Origin: Norana najaformis | Taxonomy: Eukaryota; Annelida; Clitellata; Crassiclitellata; Hormogastridae | DNA length: 64,000 nucleotides | Assembly: GCA_964023275.1 (NCBI GenBank) | Contig: OZ029928.1 | Location: 18,026,872-18,090,871 of the forward strand | Reading direction: 5' to 3' | In this document: piece after piece, positions 11,726 to 24,564 of the stretch | Layout: each line of letters opens with the position of its first letter | How positions within the stretch are numbered: the stretch's first letter is position 1 | The notes under the pieces: model-generated | Told to the model about the DNA's origin: nothing | Databases searched by the model: none | What the model saw: only the letters and a program-made list of their open reading frames with translations | Position numbers and translations under genes: made by a program

Positions 11726-12540
11726 TTAGACACAGGATTATGACCAAGGGGCGAACACAAATTTATGCACATAGCTGGACATATTTGATTTATCTCAACG
11801 GCAGGTGTGGTGCAAGATCGGTTCCTGTGCTAAAGCGGTTCCGACTGCGCCCACTTTCGTTGCCAAGGCACGAAATACTTACAGCTTCCGCTGTCTTGAT
11901 AGCAAAAATTAATGCTAAACAGTATCTTAGTAGGTGAGAAAATAGAACCCCAAACATTCACCCAAGCAGCCTCTACTCACGCAGTCGTAGTTAGGACAAA
12001 GCACTACTTTGACTAACGGAGTAGCAACAAACTTTACCTGACGTCATCAGTCACGTGAACCAATCAAAATACTTTTCGGAACTGTCTTCGCCACGGAACT
12101 GATCTCGCATCACACCGGCCTGGCCTCTCATTGGGTAACTAGCAAATCAGTCAAGGCATCATGACACAGTAAACTAACCCCCTCCCATCCAGTGGGGGTT
12201 CAGAGGTGACCGAATGACCAGCGGGGGGGGCAGAGCTGAGGGAGCAGCGTGGGGAAGGAGAACTCTGTCAAATAACTTGACCATGGATTTATGCTTGGAC
12301 TTAATCAAGCTACACTACCCACTCACTCCCACATTGTTCTCCCCAGGAAATGGGGGAATGATTAACCCTGAGAACATAAAACCTGTTGCCAAGTGACCGA
12401 CTTCCGGTCCCATAAATATATATATCCCGATAGTCTGTGCAATCAACAATATTCACGACTGTCCCTACCGTGACCTGGTATTACGAAAGCCCTAGCGCCC
12501 ACATACATAAACTGAGTCAGTGACCTAATTTGTGATTCAC
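11726..12540. other. Unique sequence, no gene recognised
   Basis: Nothing supported. Confidence 0.5.
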
Positions 12541-12912
12541 CATCATGATGACCATGACGATGATGATGATGACGACGAGGATCATCGTCGTTAATAATCA
12601 TCATCATCACCATTATCATCAACAACAATTATCATCATCATCAACAACAACAACCATCGTCATCAACATCAACAACCATCATCATCATTATCATCATCAA
12701 CAACAACAACCATCGTCATCATCATCATCAACAACAATCATCCTCATCCTCATCAACAACAACAACCATCGTCATCAACATCAACAACAACCATCATCAT
12801 CATTATCATCATCAACAACAACCATGGTCATCATCATCATCAACAACCATCATCATCGTCGTCATCATCATCATCATCAACAACAACAACATCAGCACCA
12901 CTATCATTAATG
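12540..12912. repeat. ATC/AAC trinucleotide tract
   Basis: Alternating ATC and AAC blocks with higher-order repeats of about 60 bases. Confidence 0.9.
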
Positions 12913-13219
12913 TCAACATCGCCATCACCAGCAGCAGCTGCTTGCAGTAACAATAAGAGCGATGAACACTTGAATTCTTTTAGTCGCAACCTCTCGTCGA
13001 CTGTGGAAAAGGTCACGAGGTTACAAAGCTAAAACCGACTCCAGTAACTTACTGATTTGATCAGGGAACTCATTCATCCCACCTTCCAACCATCCATCAA
13101 CTCTAATTGTCGACACCCATTCCCACGCAATAAACAAAGAACACATTTTGCAAGACCTCACCCCACCTCTCACCAAAAGTCTTGACGCCCTCAAGGCGGC
13201 CTGAGAAAATGTCAATTTT

Positions 13220-13690
13220 ACATTATACTCTCGTCCACCGAAGAAATATTTTCTCCAATACATATACTCTCGTCCATACTCTCGAAGAAATAATACTCTC
13301 GCTTGGCTATACTCTCGTCCATACTCCCGAAGAATTTATAATCTCGCTTGGCTATACTTTCGAAGAAATATACTCTCGCTTGGCTATATTCTCGTCCATA
13401 CTCTCTAAGAAATATACTCTCGCTTGGTAACACTCTCGTTCACACTCTCGAAGATATATACTCTCGCTTGGTTATACTCTCGTTCACACTCTCGAAGATA
13501 TATACTCTCGCTTGGTTATACTCTCGTTCACACTCTCGAAGATATATACTCTCGCTTGGTTATACTCTCGTTCACACTCTCGAAGATATATACTCTCGCT
13601 TGGCTATAGTCTCGTTCATTCTCTCGAAGAAGTAATACCATAGCTTGGCTATACTCACGTCCATACTCTCGAAGAAATAATAGTCTCGCT
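13220..13690. repeat. 44-bp minisatellite
   Basis: TACTCTCGCTTGGTTATACT...CTCTCGAAGATATA units, four near-identical at 13450-13605, diverged at both ends. Confidence 0.88.
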
Positions 13691-13939
13691 TGGTTGTTTT
13701 TGTTTTAATCGCTAAAAGCACTTAAGCCGCAAGTTGCAACATGCGGTGTCAATATTATCGTGAATCTGCGTATTACATCAGACGCCTGCGGCTACGTTTA
13801 AGCTGTTGAAAGCTGCTATTGAAAATGATGCCCTAAAAGCATTAGTTCAAGGTCAAGGGCGTCGGCATGGTTATAAAACTTGGGAAAGGTGTTTGGCGTA
13901 AAAATGATGACCCTTGGGTTACCCATCCAGACTTTCCAC

Positions 13940-14040
13940 ATAAGTAAGTAAGTAAGCAAGCAAACAAGTAATCAAGTAAGGAAGTAGGTAAGCAAGTAAT
14001 CAAGCAAGCAAGCAAGTAAGCAAGCAAGTAAGTAAGTGAT
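13940..14040. repeat. AAGT/AAGC microsatellite
   Basis: AGTAAGCAAGCAAGTA-type tetramers. Confidence 0.8.
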
Positions 14041-14332
14041 GCATTTGTTAACACGCCAAATGCCAATCGACTGGAGGAATCGTAGACTCATTTCTCTTTT
14101 CGAGCCATAGGCTTCCAACAAACCAAAATTGAAAACTTCAGGGTCAAACCATGGGAAGGTCAAACCACAGTTGTCCCCACATTTTCCCGTATGTGCCTGA
14201 CCTCTGACCTATACCGACGACCTCGTGCAAGGTTACGTAAACCAATTTATTTAGCGCCCTTAAACAAGCATACTTTGTGTTCATTACAGCACAATGATCA
14301 GAAGTAGGAATCAAATGTGCTGGAAATAAAAT

Positions 14333-14800
14333 ACAATAAAATGCAATACAGATACAATACAGATACAATACAGATACAACACAGATACAACACAGATCCA
14401 ACACAGATGCAACACAGATACAATACAGATACAATACAGATACAACACAAATACAACACAGATACAACACAGATACAACACAGATACAACACAGATACAA
14501 CACAGATACAACACAGATACAACACAGATGCAACACAGATGCAACACAGATGCAACACAGATGCAATACAGATACAACACAGATACAACACAAATACAAC
14601 ACAAATACAACACAAATACAACACAAATACAACACAAATACAACACAAGTACAACACAAGTACAACACAAGTACAACACAAGTACAACACAAGTACAACA
14701 CAAGTACAACACAAGTACAACACAAATACAACACAACTACAACACAACTACAACACAAATACAACACAAACACAATACAAATACAACACCACATTTATAA
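14333..14800. repeat. 11-bp minisatellite (ACAACACAGAT/ACAACACAAAT)
   Basis: About 42 units in blocks of sub-types (ending AGAT, AAAT, AAGT, AACT), showing recent block expansion. Confidence 0.92.
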
Positions 14801-14904
14801 TCCCGCACAAACACCAATAGTGACCAACAGCACATAAAAATGTGTTCCCACTGGTCATGATTGGGTGAAATGTGACCCAAACGGGGCTAATAACATTATC
14901 TAAG

Positions 14905-15045
14905 GTTATCAGTGAAGGTTCGAGCCTCCCCTGTGACAGTTACCGTATAGGGACCTTGAGCAAGTCCTTCACTCACAACTGCTCAGCACCACTGACTGAT
15001 TCATAGTTCGATAGTGGCGCTTAATAAATGCAGAAACAGAAATCA
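14905..15045 (+). mobile_element. SINE E, 5' truncated
   Basis: GGTTCGAGCCTCCC B box, GGGACCTTGAGCAAGTCC, and end AGTGGCGCTTAATAAATGC. Confidence 0.75.
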
Positions 15046-15372
15046 TAATAAAATAACCAGTCCAACCCTTTTACTAACCACTCTAAAAATCGTTGGTTTA
15101 TTCTAGAATTTGCATACAATTAACGCAATTAAATGGTCAGATCCCATAACTGTACGTTTCTGAGAAACATTGGACGTTATGTGTGCAGCCTCTGAAAACC
15201 AACCCCATTAGATAATTAGCATTTTTGTCTGCCTCTTGCTATCAAACATTATCCAAGACGTTTTGCATAGTAAGTGGCAGGAAACTCGAGCCATTGCATA
15301 CAACCTGTAGCATGTTTAATACAACCTGTTATATGCTTAATGCAACCCGTCATATGTCTAATAAAAATTAAA

Positions 15373-15660
15373 GTATCTCATATCCCACAAGTGAGACGTA
15401 GGGGAGGCGCTTATTTCCTTTCCTTTAGGCCCTTAAGCCGGCAATGGACGAATCCCAGGGTCCTTGACACGGGGCCAGTGCATCGCAGGAATTGCCGTTT
15501 ACTTCCCAGCTTACGCCGCTACCAAATTCTACTGCTTGGTGACAGAGGCACGGCGTGCGCAAACAACTTGATCAGGGTCGTAACATGGAGTCGAACCAAC
15601 AACCGCATGATCATTGTCCAAACGCCTTACCGATACACCACCGTCCCGCACTAGACTATA
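15373..15660 (-). mobile_element. SINE D
   Basis: ATCTCATATCCCACAAGTGA to TACACCACCGTCCCGCAC; matches the plus-strand copy at 54450-54730 throughout. Confidence 0.78.
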
Positions 15661-15689
15661 ACACTTCCCACAATAAAATATTAGATGCA

Positions 15690-15930
15690 ATTTATTATCA
15701 TCGTCATCATCATAATCACGATCATTGTCATCATCATCATCACTATCACCATCCCCATCGTCGTCATCATCATCGTCGTTATCTTCATCATCATCTACTG
15801 TTTTGCTCTGCTTATTTAAATTTCTGTAGAGCCGCGGAAAAACAATCGGTCATCGTCTTCGTTGTCATCAACATCATAGTCATCGTCGTCATCATCATCA
15901 TCGTCATCATCACCAACAACAACAACAGAT
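15690..15930. repeat. ATC/GTC trinucleotide tracts
   Basis: Two tracts divided by 60 bases of unique sequence. Confidence 0.8.
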
Positions 15931-15999
15931 GTTGCAACGCACACAGTTGGCGTACAGTTTCAAAGGTGCGTGCACCGACTTCATGATACTCAACATAGT

Positions 16000-16690
16000 A
16001 TAACATCTGGTAAACCGGTAAACCTTCATCTGAGACTCGGAAAGTCTGAAATGCGGCGCTGTATAAATGATAACACTAAACTCTAGCCTTAGTAAACAAA
16101 CTGAAGGTAGAAGTCCAAACCTTGCAGTGGCTTCCAGTTCAAAACGGGAGTCAAACCACAGTCAACTTTCGCAGTGTCACACGGCTCTCCTCATCGCTAG
16201 ACAACCTTATCTCAGCTTCAGCAGTCGGTAGCCGTTTCTCGTTTGAGCCCGAAATCACGCCACACTTCAATTTATCATCCTAAACACCGAAATCAGGTCC
16301 CTAATCGTCGTAGTAGGGTACGCCACCCGATTGGCTCTCGGCCGACCAACCGCTTCGCTCCTCCCAGTCTTTCACGGCTCTCCAGGCGGACGCGTTATCA
16401 CGGGCTCCCTCTCCAGGCACGGACGCAGTTGGGGTCCCATAGATCGTCTCCAAACGAAATAAAATGGTAGCCTGGCACCGAGGTTTTCGCATCACCAGTC
16501 ACCGGCCGCCATGATTACGGCCGAACTGAGGATCATATAGCGCTGCTAAGCAGAGTAGGGAACCAGGCTGCGATCGCCCACACGAGGCTTAGCCAAACAA
16601 AGCATTGGTGAAAGTTGTGATCGCATCAGGTTGCGTAAGGTTATACAATAAGTTAAAATGTTGTAAGAAGTGTCTTATGACGTGCAGTGT
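16000..16690. other. Unique CpG-containing sequence
   Basis: A GGCGCTGTATAAAT end motif at about 16053; CpG-rich stretch at 16200-16560 without a supported exon. Confidence 0.45.
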
Positions 16691-16693
16691 ATT

Positions 16694-16837
16694 AATCGTA
16701 ATCGTAATTCCGAGATTTCTACAGCGCCCAATTAAAGCCACGTTGCGGGGACCAGCTTATTCACAGGCGCTCAGTCAAAACAAAATTGATAGGCAAAAGG
16801 GTTCGGTTCCAGGTCAAGATCCAAAAGTCAGACAGAC
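16694..16837 (-). mobile_element. LINE family A 3' end fragment
   Basis: Tail at left, conserved UTR up to the AAAAGTCAGACAGA segment, then cut off. Confidence 0.8.
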
Positions 16838-16839
16838 TT

Positions 16840-17450
16840 GTAATTGTAATCGTAATATTTGCAACTAGGTCAAGTCGGAGGATTGTTTAAAGATACTTTG
16901 TGAAGAAAAAGGTTCGGTTCCCAAGGGAATAGAGAGAGGGAGACAGGTGCTACGGTGGACTGTATTTAGGATAAGAGAAATGAATTGTCTGTTCACACAG
17001 CGTGCGATTTACCTACTCCTGAAGCCACCTGCCTTAGAGCTATCGTATACGTCCGTTGATTGGGTCACATTTGACACATATTCAAACTAATCAGGTCATA
17101 GCTCATCCATATTCATGAGGTAAATTTGACGTCGAATGACAGGACTCAAACCATTGCTATTTATAATAGCCTGACCCATTTCTGACCAATAGGGAGAGGC
17201 GCTACTGCCCTGGAAGTGCATTGTTGATAACCTGGAAAGTAATTGTGTCCGAATGATTGCACATAAAGAGTTTATTGATTACGAATACAAAGAGGACGAC
17301 GCGCTTGCGCAGTCATGCGTGACTTACGAAGTACGGAAGCAGGATGGCATGACTAATATCGGTTGAATGTCGGCCAATTCAGACCCGTCTGTTGATGATC
17401 GAATATGGCGGGAAAGTATCCAACAACAGCTTGTTTATGCGGATGGGTGG
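16840..17450. other. Unique sequence, no gene recognised
   Basis: Nothing supported. Confidence 0.5.
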
Positions 17451-17451
17451 G

Positions 17452-18050
17452 AGGGTGGATGGATGGATGGATGGATGGATGGATGGATGGATGGATGGAT
17501 GGATGGATGGATGGATGGACAGACGGACGGATGGATGGGGGATGGATGGATGAGGGATGGATGGGATGGATGGATGAGGGATGGATGGATGGATGGACAG
17601 ACGGACGGATGGGGGATGGATGGATGGATGGATGGATGGATGGACAGACGGATGGATGGATGGGGGATGGATGGATGAGGGATGGATGGATGGATGGATG
17701 GACAGACGGACGGATGGATGGGGGATGGATGGATGAGCGGATGGATGGGATGGATGGATGAGGGATGGATGGATGGATGGATGGACAGACGGACGGATGG
17801 GGGATGGATGGATGGATGGATGGATGGATGGACAGACGGACGGATGGATGGGGGATGGATGGATGAGGGATGGATGGATGGATGGATGGATGGGCAGACG
17901 GACGAATGGATGGGGGATGGATGGATGGGCGGGTGGATGGATGGATGGACGCTTTAATGGAGGGATGGATTGGTTGGTGGATGGATGGATGGATGGATGG
18001 ATGAATGAATGGTTGGGTGGATGGATGAGTGAAAAGACGGGTGGGTGGGT
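17452..18050. repeat. GGAT microsatellite with higher-order units
   Basis: GGATGGAT runs broken by ACAGACGGACGG and GGGGGATGG blocks that recur roughly every 60-120 bases; encodes no real protein. Confidence 0.92.
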
Positions 18051-18055
18051 AGTTG

Positions 18056-18130
18056 ATTGATTAATCGATTGATTAATTGATTGATTGATTTATTTATTTA
18101 TTATTTATTTATTTATTTATTTATTTATTG
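18056..18130. repeat. ATTG/ATTT microsatellite
   Basis: TGATTGATTAAT then TTTATTTA runs. Confidence 0.85.
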
Positions 18131-18897
18131 CTCACTGACTCAATTGGGGTTATTTAAGAGTCTGGTGTAACTGGAATTGCCGACGGTATTTGACATTTTT
18201 GATGGCGGTGTTGATGGTGACATTCCGGTCAACGGCGGTGCTATGAGAGACAAGGGTGAAGTAGGGGTGGTGCTTTATGGGCGCCCTTGTCATCGTAAAC
18301 GTCACCGGTCACCTGGACCTTGTTCAACCCGACGAGGTGGAATACTTCCAGACCATCCAAGGGTTAATACACAAAGCACCCTATCCGCTAATACCCTCGG
18401 CTTTATTCCTCCTTAATTCTCCCCAATTTTCAAATCAAAATTCAGAGAACTGCCCTCGGCTGATCCTCCCCTGAATAAACACCCCATTCAGTCAACCAGA
18501 GGAAGACCTTAGACAGAACCCTATCGTAAAACCCTTCAAGACCTGGACCCTCTGACTGTTGAGAAGGGTGCGAAGGAGCTCTGGTTACAAACCCCCAGGG
18601 GTGACGTTCTACCCCAGCTAGGGATATATAATTATTCCTACGTATTCATGCCCCAACGTACTCATATATCTACCCCAGCACAATGCCCTCTCTTGTTCAC
18701 CCTACTTCCTCAATTTGACGATATCTCACAATCGCCCCTTTCGTTCGCTCCCCTTCCGGCCAGCGCGCCCCCTGGCGAGAACGAGATTTGAATGAGACGT
18801 GGCGCAACATAAATTAATACTTTCGCAGTCGGCTTAATTGTCGGCTCGTGTTTCGCCAGCTGTCTTCATAATGACAACGTAGCTGTTAATTCGACAG
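18131..18897. other. Unique sequence, no gene recognised
   Basis: Contains one CTCF-core-like GCGCCCCCTGGCGA (18765-18778). Confidence 0.45.
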
Positions 18898-18933
18898 ATG
18901 TGTGTGTGTGCGTGTGTGTGTGTGTGTGTGGTA

Positions 18934-18998
<65 letters not shown>

Positions 18999-19122
18999 GT
19001 CTGTCTGTCTATCTATCTATATATGTATATATATGTATATATATATGTGTGTGTGTGTGGTATATCTATCTATCTATCTCTCTCTATATGTTTATATATG
19101 TGTGTGTGTGGTATATCTATCT

Positions 19123-19166
<44 letters not shown>

Positions 19167-19190
19167 CTCTTTATTTATTTATTTATTTAA
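18898..19190. repeat. TG, CTAT and TA block, repeated three times
   Basis: GTGTGTGTGGTATATCTATC occurs three times, each followed by CTAT/CTCT and TA runs. Confidence 0.88.
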
Positions 19191-19407
19191 TATGTATATA
19201 TGATATTCTACTACAGTGTACATTATGACATGATTATTTCTCACTCACTCACTCACTCTCGCTTGCTTACTCACTCATTCGCTCACTCATTCTTTCACTC
19301 AGTCGCCAGCGCAGTCTGTCACTTTTTGGTAAACCCATCGTCATCACCTAAACCAACAACCAACCCAACTAAATGCCAACACATACCTGTGAAAATATTT
19401 TCTATAC

Positions 19408-19530
19408 ACACACACATATATATATATATGTATATATGTATATATGAAGTGTACACAATTATATATTATAGCATTTATATATATGCATAGATATCTTGCA
19501 TATATATATATATATATATATATGTATACG
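19408..19530. repeat. TA-rich repeat
   Basis: CACACATATATATATGTATA-like runs at 19408-19450 and 19497-19525. Confidence 0.8.
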
Positions 19531-19804
19531 AGATTATTATTAGTAATACTTTAATATTGACCAGAAAGTTGAGTCGTTGTTGACGCAGTTGACGGCTTCC
19601 TTAGACCCTTTGTTTCCAACGAGGCAACGAATCGCCACAGATTCGACCCAGTGTCATTTCCAAGGGTTAATTAAACCCCCTTTAGACGACGGTCCTATGT
19701 AAACATCTCCCCTGGACATCTAAGTACTCAATAAGTACCCCAAGTAGTAAATGCCGAGTACAATGCGGGCTTATGTTCGCCAAAGCCTAAGGAAATGCCG
19801 GCAT

Positions 19805-19922
19805 TTGTAGTTCCTCAGTTTAACGACAGCTTATGGCATCAAAGGACGTTGCCGTCGCCCTCCTCCTTTATCCAGGCTTGGGACTGGCACTACCCCCAAA
19901 CAAGGCAGTGGCGGAGTTATGC
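19805..19922 (-). mobile_element. Family R single copy
   Basis: Reverse complement of the 9440-9965 unit (GCCCTCCTCCTTTATCCAGG, TTGGGACTGGCACTACC). Confidence 0.78.
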
Positions 19923-20084
19923 CGGCATTTGAACGAGAGACCTCCATTTATTCAAACAGCTATGAGTAAGTAAGCAAGACTATGTATGTATGTATGTATG
20001 TATGTATGTGTGCCAGTGGCGGATTTAGGCGTGGGGGCGGTTCGGCCCCGCTCTTAGTTATATGCCGACGCCCCTAAGATCAGA

Positions 20085-20195
20085 CACGTGTAACTCCGCC
20101 CCTGCCTTTAGTCGGGTAGTGCCAGTCCCAAGCCTGGTTAAGGAGGAGGGCGACGTCAACGGCCTTTGATGCCATAAGATTTCGATAAACATTGG
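20085..20195 (+). mobile_element. Family R single copy
   Basis: AACTCCGCCCCTGCC to GATTTCGATAAACATTGG; ends without a long TAC tail. Confidence 0.78.
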
Positions 20196-20306
20196 AACTA
20201 ATACCAGACTCGTGTGTGGCGGAGTGCCAGCATATGGGGCCTTTGAATCTGGGGTGGCCTGAATCGGAAGTGACCCCAAATTGTCATGCATAACTAAGGT
20301 GAAGGA

Positions 20307-20447
20307 AGAGGAGGAGATTTCTACAGCGCCCAACGAAGCTATTTCGGTGAGCCAGCTTATTCACAGGCGCTCAGTCAAAACAAAATCGATAGGCAAGAAG
20401 GGTTCGGTCCCACATCAAGATCCAAGTCAGGTAGTCAGACGGCTATG
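20307..20447 (-). mobile_element. LINE family A 3' end, diverged
   Basis: GATTTCTACAGCGCCCAACG through CAGGTCAAGATCC-like sequence; the hexamer tail is lost. Confidence 0.72.
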
Positions 20448-20949
20448 TTGGGTGGTTCATCATTTAGGGTCGGGTCATCGACTCAAAACTAATTTCAGTT
20501 CAACATCAACCCATCCTAAACAAGCCTTTATTTTGAAACCTGAGACTTCAGGAGAATAACGTATTCACGGATCTTTATTATAAGTACGAAACGCAGTTGC
20601 CAAGGCGTCAGATGTCCCGAGGATGAAACGATGCAATTTGAGACTAATTTATGAGCCTTTCGGAGTCACAAGAAGTCCATTGTAGGGCCGAATTTCCGGC
20701 AGGGGATGAGTCACTACGGGCTTCGAAGTATACGGAGACGACGCGACATCTAGTGGTCGAAAGACTTGCCTGGAGCGAGGAGTTGTCTGAACGGGGCGTG
20801 TTTTGGGTAGAGGAACATTTTAAATAGGAGTGCTACATAAAGTCGCTTTCAATTGTCTATATTCTACTGCTCAAAGTTAGTCTCACGAAATTAAGATGAA
20901 ACGTCTGCATTTATTTAGCGCAAGTAGAAACAGCAGTCATAGTAGGAAC

Positions 20950-21042
20950 TATCATCATCACCATCATCATCACCATCATAATCACCATCATCATCACTAT
21001 TATTATTACTATTATTATCATTACTATTATTATTACTACTAT

Positions 21043-21086
<44 letters not shown>

Positions 21087-21250
21087 GTTGTTGTATGTAA
21101 TCGTCGTTGTTATCATGATCATCAACAGCCATCAGGAGTATAATCATTATTATTTATTAATTTATTATCATAAAGGAGGCTTATCATCAGCGTAGTCGTC
21201 GTCCACTTCGTCGTCGTCATCATCATCAACATCATCATCAAAATCATCAT
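20950..21250. repeat. ATC, ATT, ACT and GTC trinucleotide tracts
   Basis: Includes a pure ACT run at about 21045-21085; lies just downstream of the RNF103-like gene. Confidence 0.85.
21153..21166 (-). terminator. Candidate poly(A) signals of the RNF103-like gene
   Basis: Two AATAAA hexamers on the minus strand (21166-21161 and 21158-21153), about 115 bases after the stop codon. They sit in an ATT-rich simple repeat, so chance is possible. Confidence 0.45.
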
Positions 21251-21277
21251 TTTGTAGTTATGTTTGCGTATCGTAAC

Positions 21278-22808
21278 TCAAATCTCTCTTTCGGTGGCAT
21301 AGAGAGGAAGATGACAAAGAGGGCAGTCAATGTTCCCTTTCTTCATCCATTCGTCCAAGCAGCCTGGATGGAAAAAGTCTCGACAGGGTAACACCCTAAC
21401 CTCTGACGTTTTCTGGAAGTCAGTCCCGCAGTAGAAGCACCTAGGTGCTGTCCTTGAGGCCGGGTCAAAAATCCTTTGGTCAACTATTTCCGGTTTTTGT
21501 AGCGATGATTTGAGGTCCTTGTCCGATATGATGGGATGAAGCCATTCTGTTGGAATGTTTAGTCTAGCGATCTGTTCTGCAGTTGTTCTATCGAGGTCCC
21601 CGTTGGCGGAATCCAAGAGGGGTGGATAGTCGAAAGGCCGCGTGGTAGAATAGGGACGTATCGTTACGGGAGAGGGGCTTGCCGGCAGAGCAAGATCATG
21701 CGGTAGACCAGCCCTGAGGGATAAACTTTGACACTCAGTGGGCAGCATTCCGGTGACACTCTGACTAGGGGGTGACTGATGGACGGTTTCAGGACCTACT
21801 GCACCCGTTGTCTTGGTAACATCTGAAGGCACCTGAGTCGTTGTCTTGGCAACATCTGAAGGCACCTGAGTCGTTGTCTTGGCAACATCTGAAGGCACTT
21901 GAGTCGTTGTCTTGGCAACAACTGGAGGTATTTGGGTCGACGTCCCAGAGACAGATGTCGCCAAGGCTGGCGTCTGAGAATCAGTTTCGTTTGCGAGACG
22001 GAAACCTTGCAAGATAGCAGCAAAAAGGCGACTAACCGAAGCGGAGACGGAGTGTTTAAAGAACTGCTTGAGTTTCGCATTAAATGCAACCATAGCAGCG
22101 TAAAGGAGAAAGACCAAGTTCAACAGCGGATGCTCTGAGATCAGGTGGAAAAGCAGAAGTAGCTCTGGATGGAAAGTCCTTATCAGTGTCGCAAACGACG
22201 TTTCCAGAAACCGCAGCAACTCGTAGGAACCTTTTCTGTTGTAGGTTTCCCAAACGACCAGCGAAAGAAAACCAAAGATCAACGAGAGCACACACAAAAG
22301 CAGGAACCACAACATCGCCTTGAACCTTCGCCAGAGACTTCCTTCCGCTACAAAAGGAACCAAAATGGCGACCATGCCGAAGAGCAAGATCAAGGTTACA
22401 ATCAGATCGTCGAAGTCCACCGTTAAGAACTTGAGCAGCCACTTGATCTCCGCCTGGTTGAGGAACCGTGTCCGACGGTACACCATGCTGCTACCTGGAC
22501 TCAGAACAATCAGAGTGGATCGATCTGGTAGGTAATGGTCCAGCTGTTCGACCCACCAAAATTCCGCCCTACCCTTGAACTCGGCTGCCAGGACGGCATA
22601 GGAAAGGGGTAAGGGGCGGGTGAGGTGAGCCACCAAAGTGACGGGGAGAGTCTGATGGTTGAAGGCGTCGGTAGCACTTTCTGCTCTGTAGACGCTCGCG
22701 GAAAGGGTATCGAAGATCCATCTACGAATGGCGCTCGGTCGAATGGGACCCTCGTAGTATGTAGAGGACCACACGGCATTGAGCAACACTTTCGGGGATT
22801 CACAGTCG
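21278..22808 (-). CDS. RNF103: RNF103-like exon c: transmembrane core, linker and C-terminal RING
   Basis: Begins after acceptor TTTGCTGTAG in phase 2 and ends at TGA (21280-21278). The open frame continues upstream to 22876, but that part is a GTC/ATC microsatellite and is taken as intron. The exon holds three membrane segments (LIVTLILLFGMVAILVPFV; a long one around FKAMLWFLLLCVLSL; LLNLVFLLYAAMVAF), a Thr/Pro-rich linker with four 11-residue repeats, the WLHPIIS motif and the RING in the last 54 residues. Confidence 0.9.
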
Positions 22809-24532
22809 CTACAGCAAATGAAGATTAGGGTAATGAAGACGATGATGACCAAGATGATGATGACGACGACGAACATGATGACGACGACGATGAAGTTGAT
22901 GATGACGACGATAATAAATATGACTACATTTATGACGATAGTGATGATGATGGACCAGTTGATAATTAATGATGATGACGACGACGATGAAGATTATGAT
23001 AATTATCACCTTAATGATAACAAGTGATGATAATGACGAGTTATGACTACGGTTGATAAAGCAATTAACATTATCCATCAGTATTGTACTATTACGTAAC
23101 AAAACAATTTATGTAGCGCCTAAGGGAATCTTCTCAAAAGCGCAAATATCACAGTGCACAAGAACATGTCATAAACATGTCTACTGGTTAGCAAGTTGGG
23201 CTTTCCATCGAAAGTCTGAGGTTTAAACCCCAGAAGTTTTTTCGAGATTTTGGCTCCACTTGCACTCACCCCTGGCAAACGCAACAATAATGAGCACATT
23301 GACCGTACACTGTCAGTGAGAAGACCAGGCGGTGTGGGAGAGGACCGGCCACTCGCCTTCATAGGCCGAGGCTAAGAAAACTGAAGTCGATAACACTTCA
23401 TACCCATGGCTGCCTCTCAGGCCTTGCTAAAGGTACTGCTTTTTTCTTCAAGTTCCTTTCAACACTATCTACATAAGCAAACCACCCGCTATCCATTTAC
23501 CCCCTGCCTCTCTTTCCCCACCTTAACTCCAACGCTTTCCACTCCTCCCCTATTATCCTACCCTCCCGTACCATCTTCCCTTTCAATGCCTTTCGCTGCC
23601 CTGCAGGCCTTTGTAACTGTAATCTAGTGTACGAATTGTAATTGCAGGCCCTTGTAACTGTAATCTAGTGTACGACTTGTAATCGCAGGCCCTTGTAACT
23701 GTAATCTAGTGTACGAATTGTAATTGTAACAAGATTACCATTACAATGTCCTATAGAAGCAGCCATAGGCAGCCTAGTGTGGCTGTTGTTTAGGACCAGA
23801 CAATGTTGATCTTAGCGTTCTGCATAATAAGTTCTGGTTGTTTCCACACATGGAGCGCGGTTAACAGAACGAGTGGTCTTACCCATCGTAATCGCATCTT
23901 ACAAACGCGAACTTGATTCCATGTTTCGACAGCCTGTGCAGAAACTGCCTCCACCGTTTCGACTCGGAAGCTCGCCGTTCCAGTTCAGTGGAGCAAAGAA
24001 CCAAATAGACGCCAACGTATTTCAGTGCTGGACTTTCGTGAAGCTCGTTCCAGGTTTCGAACTTTCCAGCTCCACTTTGGGAGTCGTTAGTGATGCTGCC
24101 CTCATCGGAAAACATCTCCATCTCGATTTCCATGACTCCACCTGCGTTGAAGTAAATTGGACGCTCAGTAGAAATCTGTACTGAACAGTTTTACGATTCT
24201 CTTGTTCCGCTTGAGTGAATTGTTCCGCACGAGTGGTTTGATTAAGAAAACTTTACTCCACAATTTAAGTAGTTGTGTTTTGAGTCTCATTGAAAGCCAC
24301 AACGATTTCAAAGTAAGTAGTAACTTCTAATACGTCGGTGTCTAATATTAAGGCACCAACGATGGCGCACCAAAAGGCCGCAATCAGGTCAATACCCAGA
24401 AGGTCAGTCCACAAGGCAGAGAGGCAGCCTACGGTGGATGAGCAATAGGAAGAAGGTAAGTCAAGACCTCTCCTAACCGTTGCAACATAAATTCTGATTG
24501 ATGTATACGTACACAGGTGCATGAAAGCCTGC

Positions 24533-24564
<32 letters not shown>

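Noticed and set aside
14144-14794. 216-codon Cys/Val/Leu-rich frame on the minus strand
   Set aside because: Produced by the 11-bp minisatellite.
22809-22876. Extra N-terminal hydrophobic residues on RNF103-like exon c
   Set aside because: They are encoded by a GTC/ATC microsatellite followed by a clear acceptor, and the upstream exon joins in the right phase at 22808.
23873-24184. 103-codon plus-strand frame over RNF103-like exon b
   Set aside because: Antisense shadow of the minus-strand exon, which has matching splice sites and homology.
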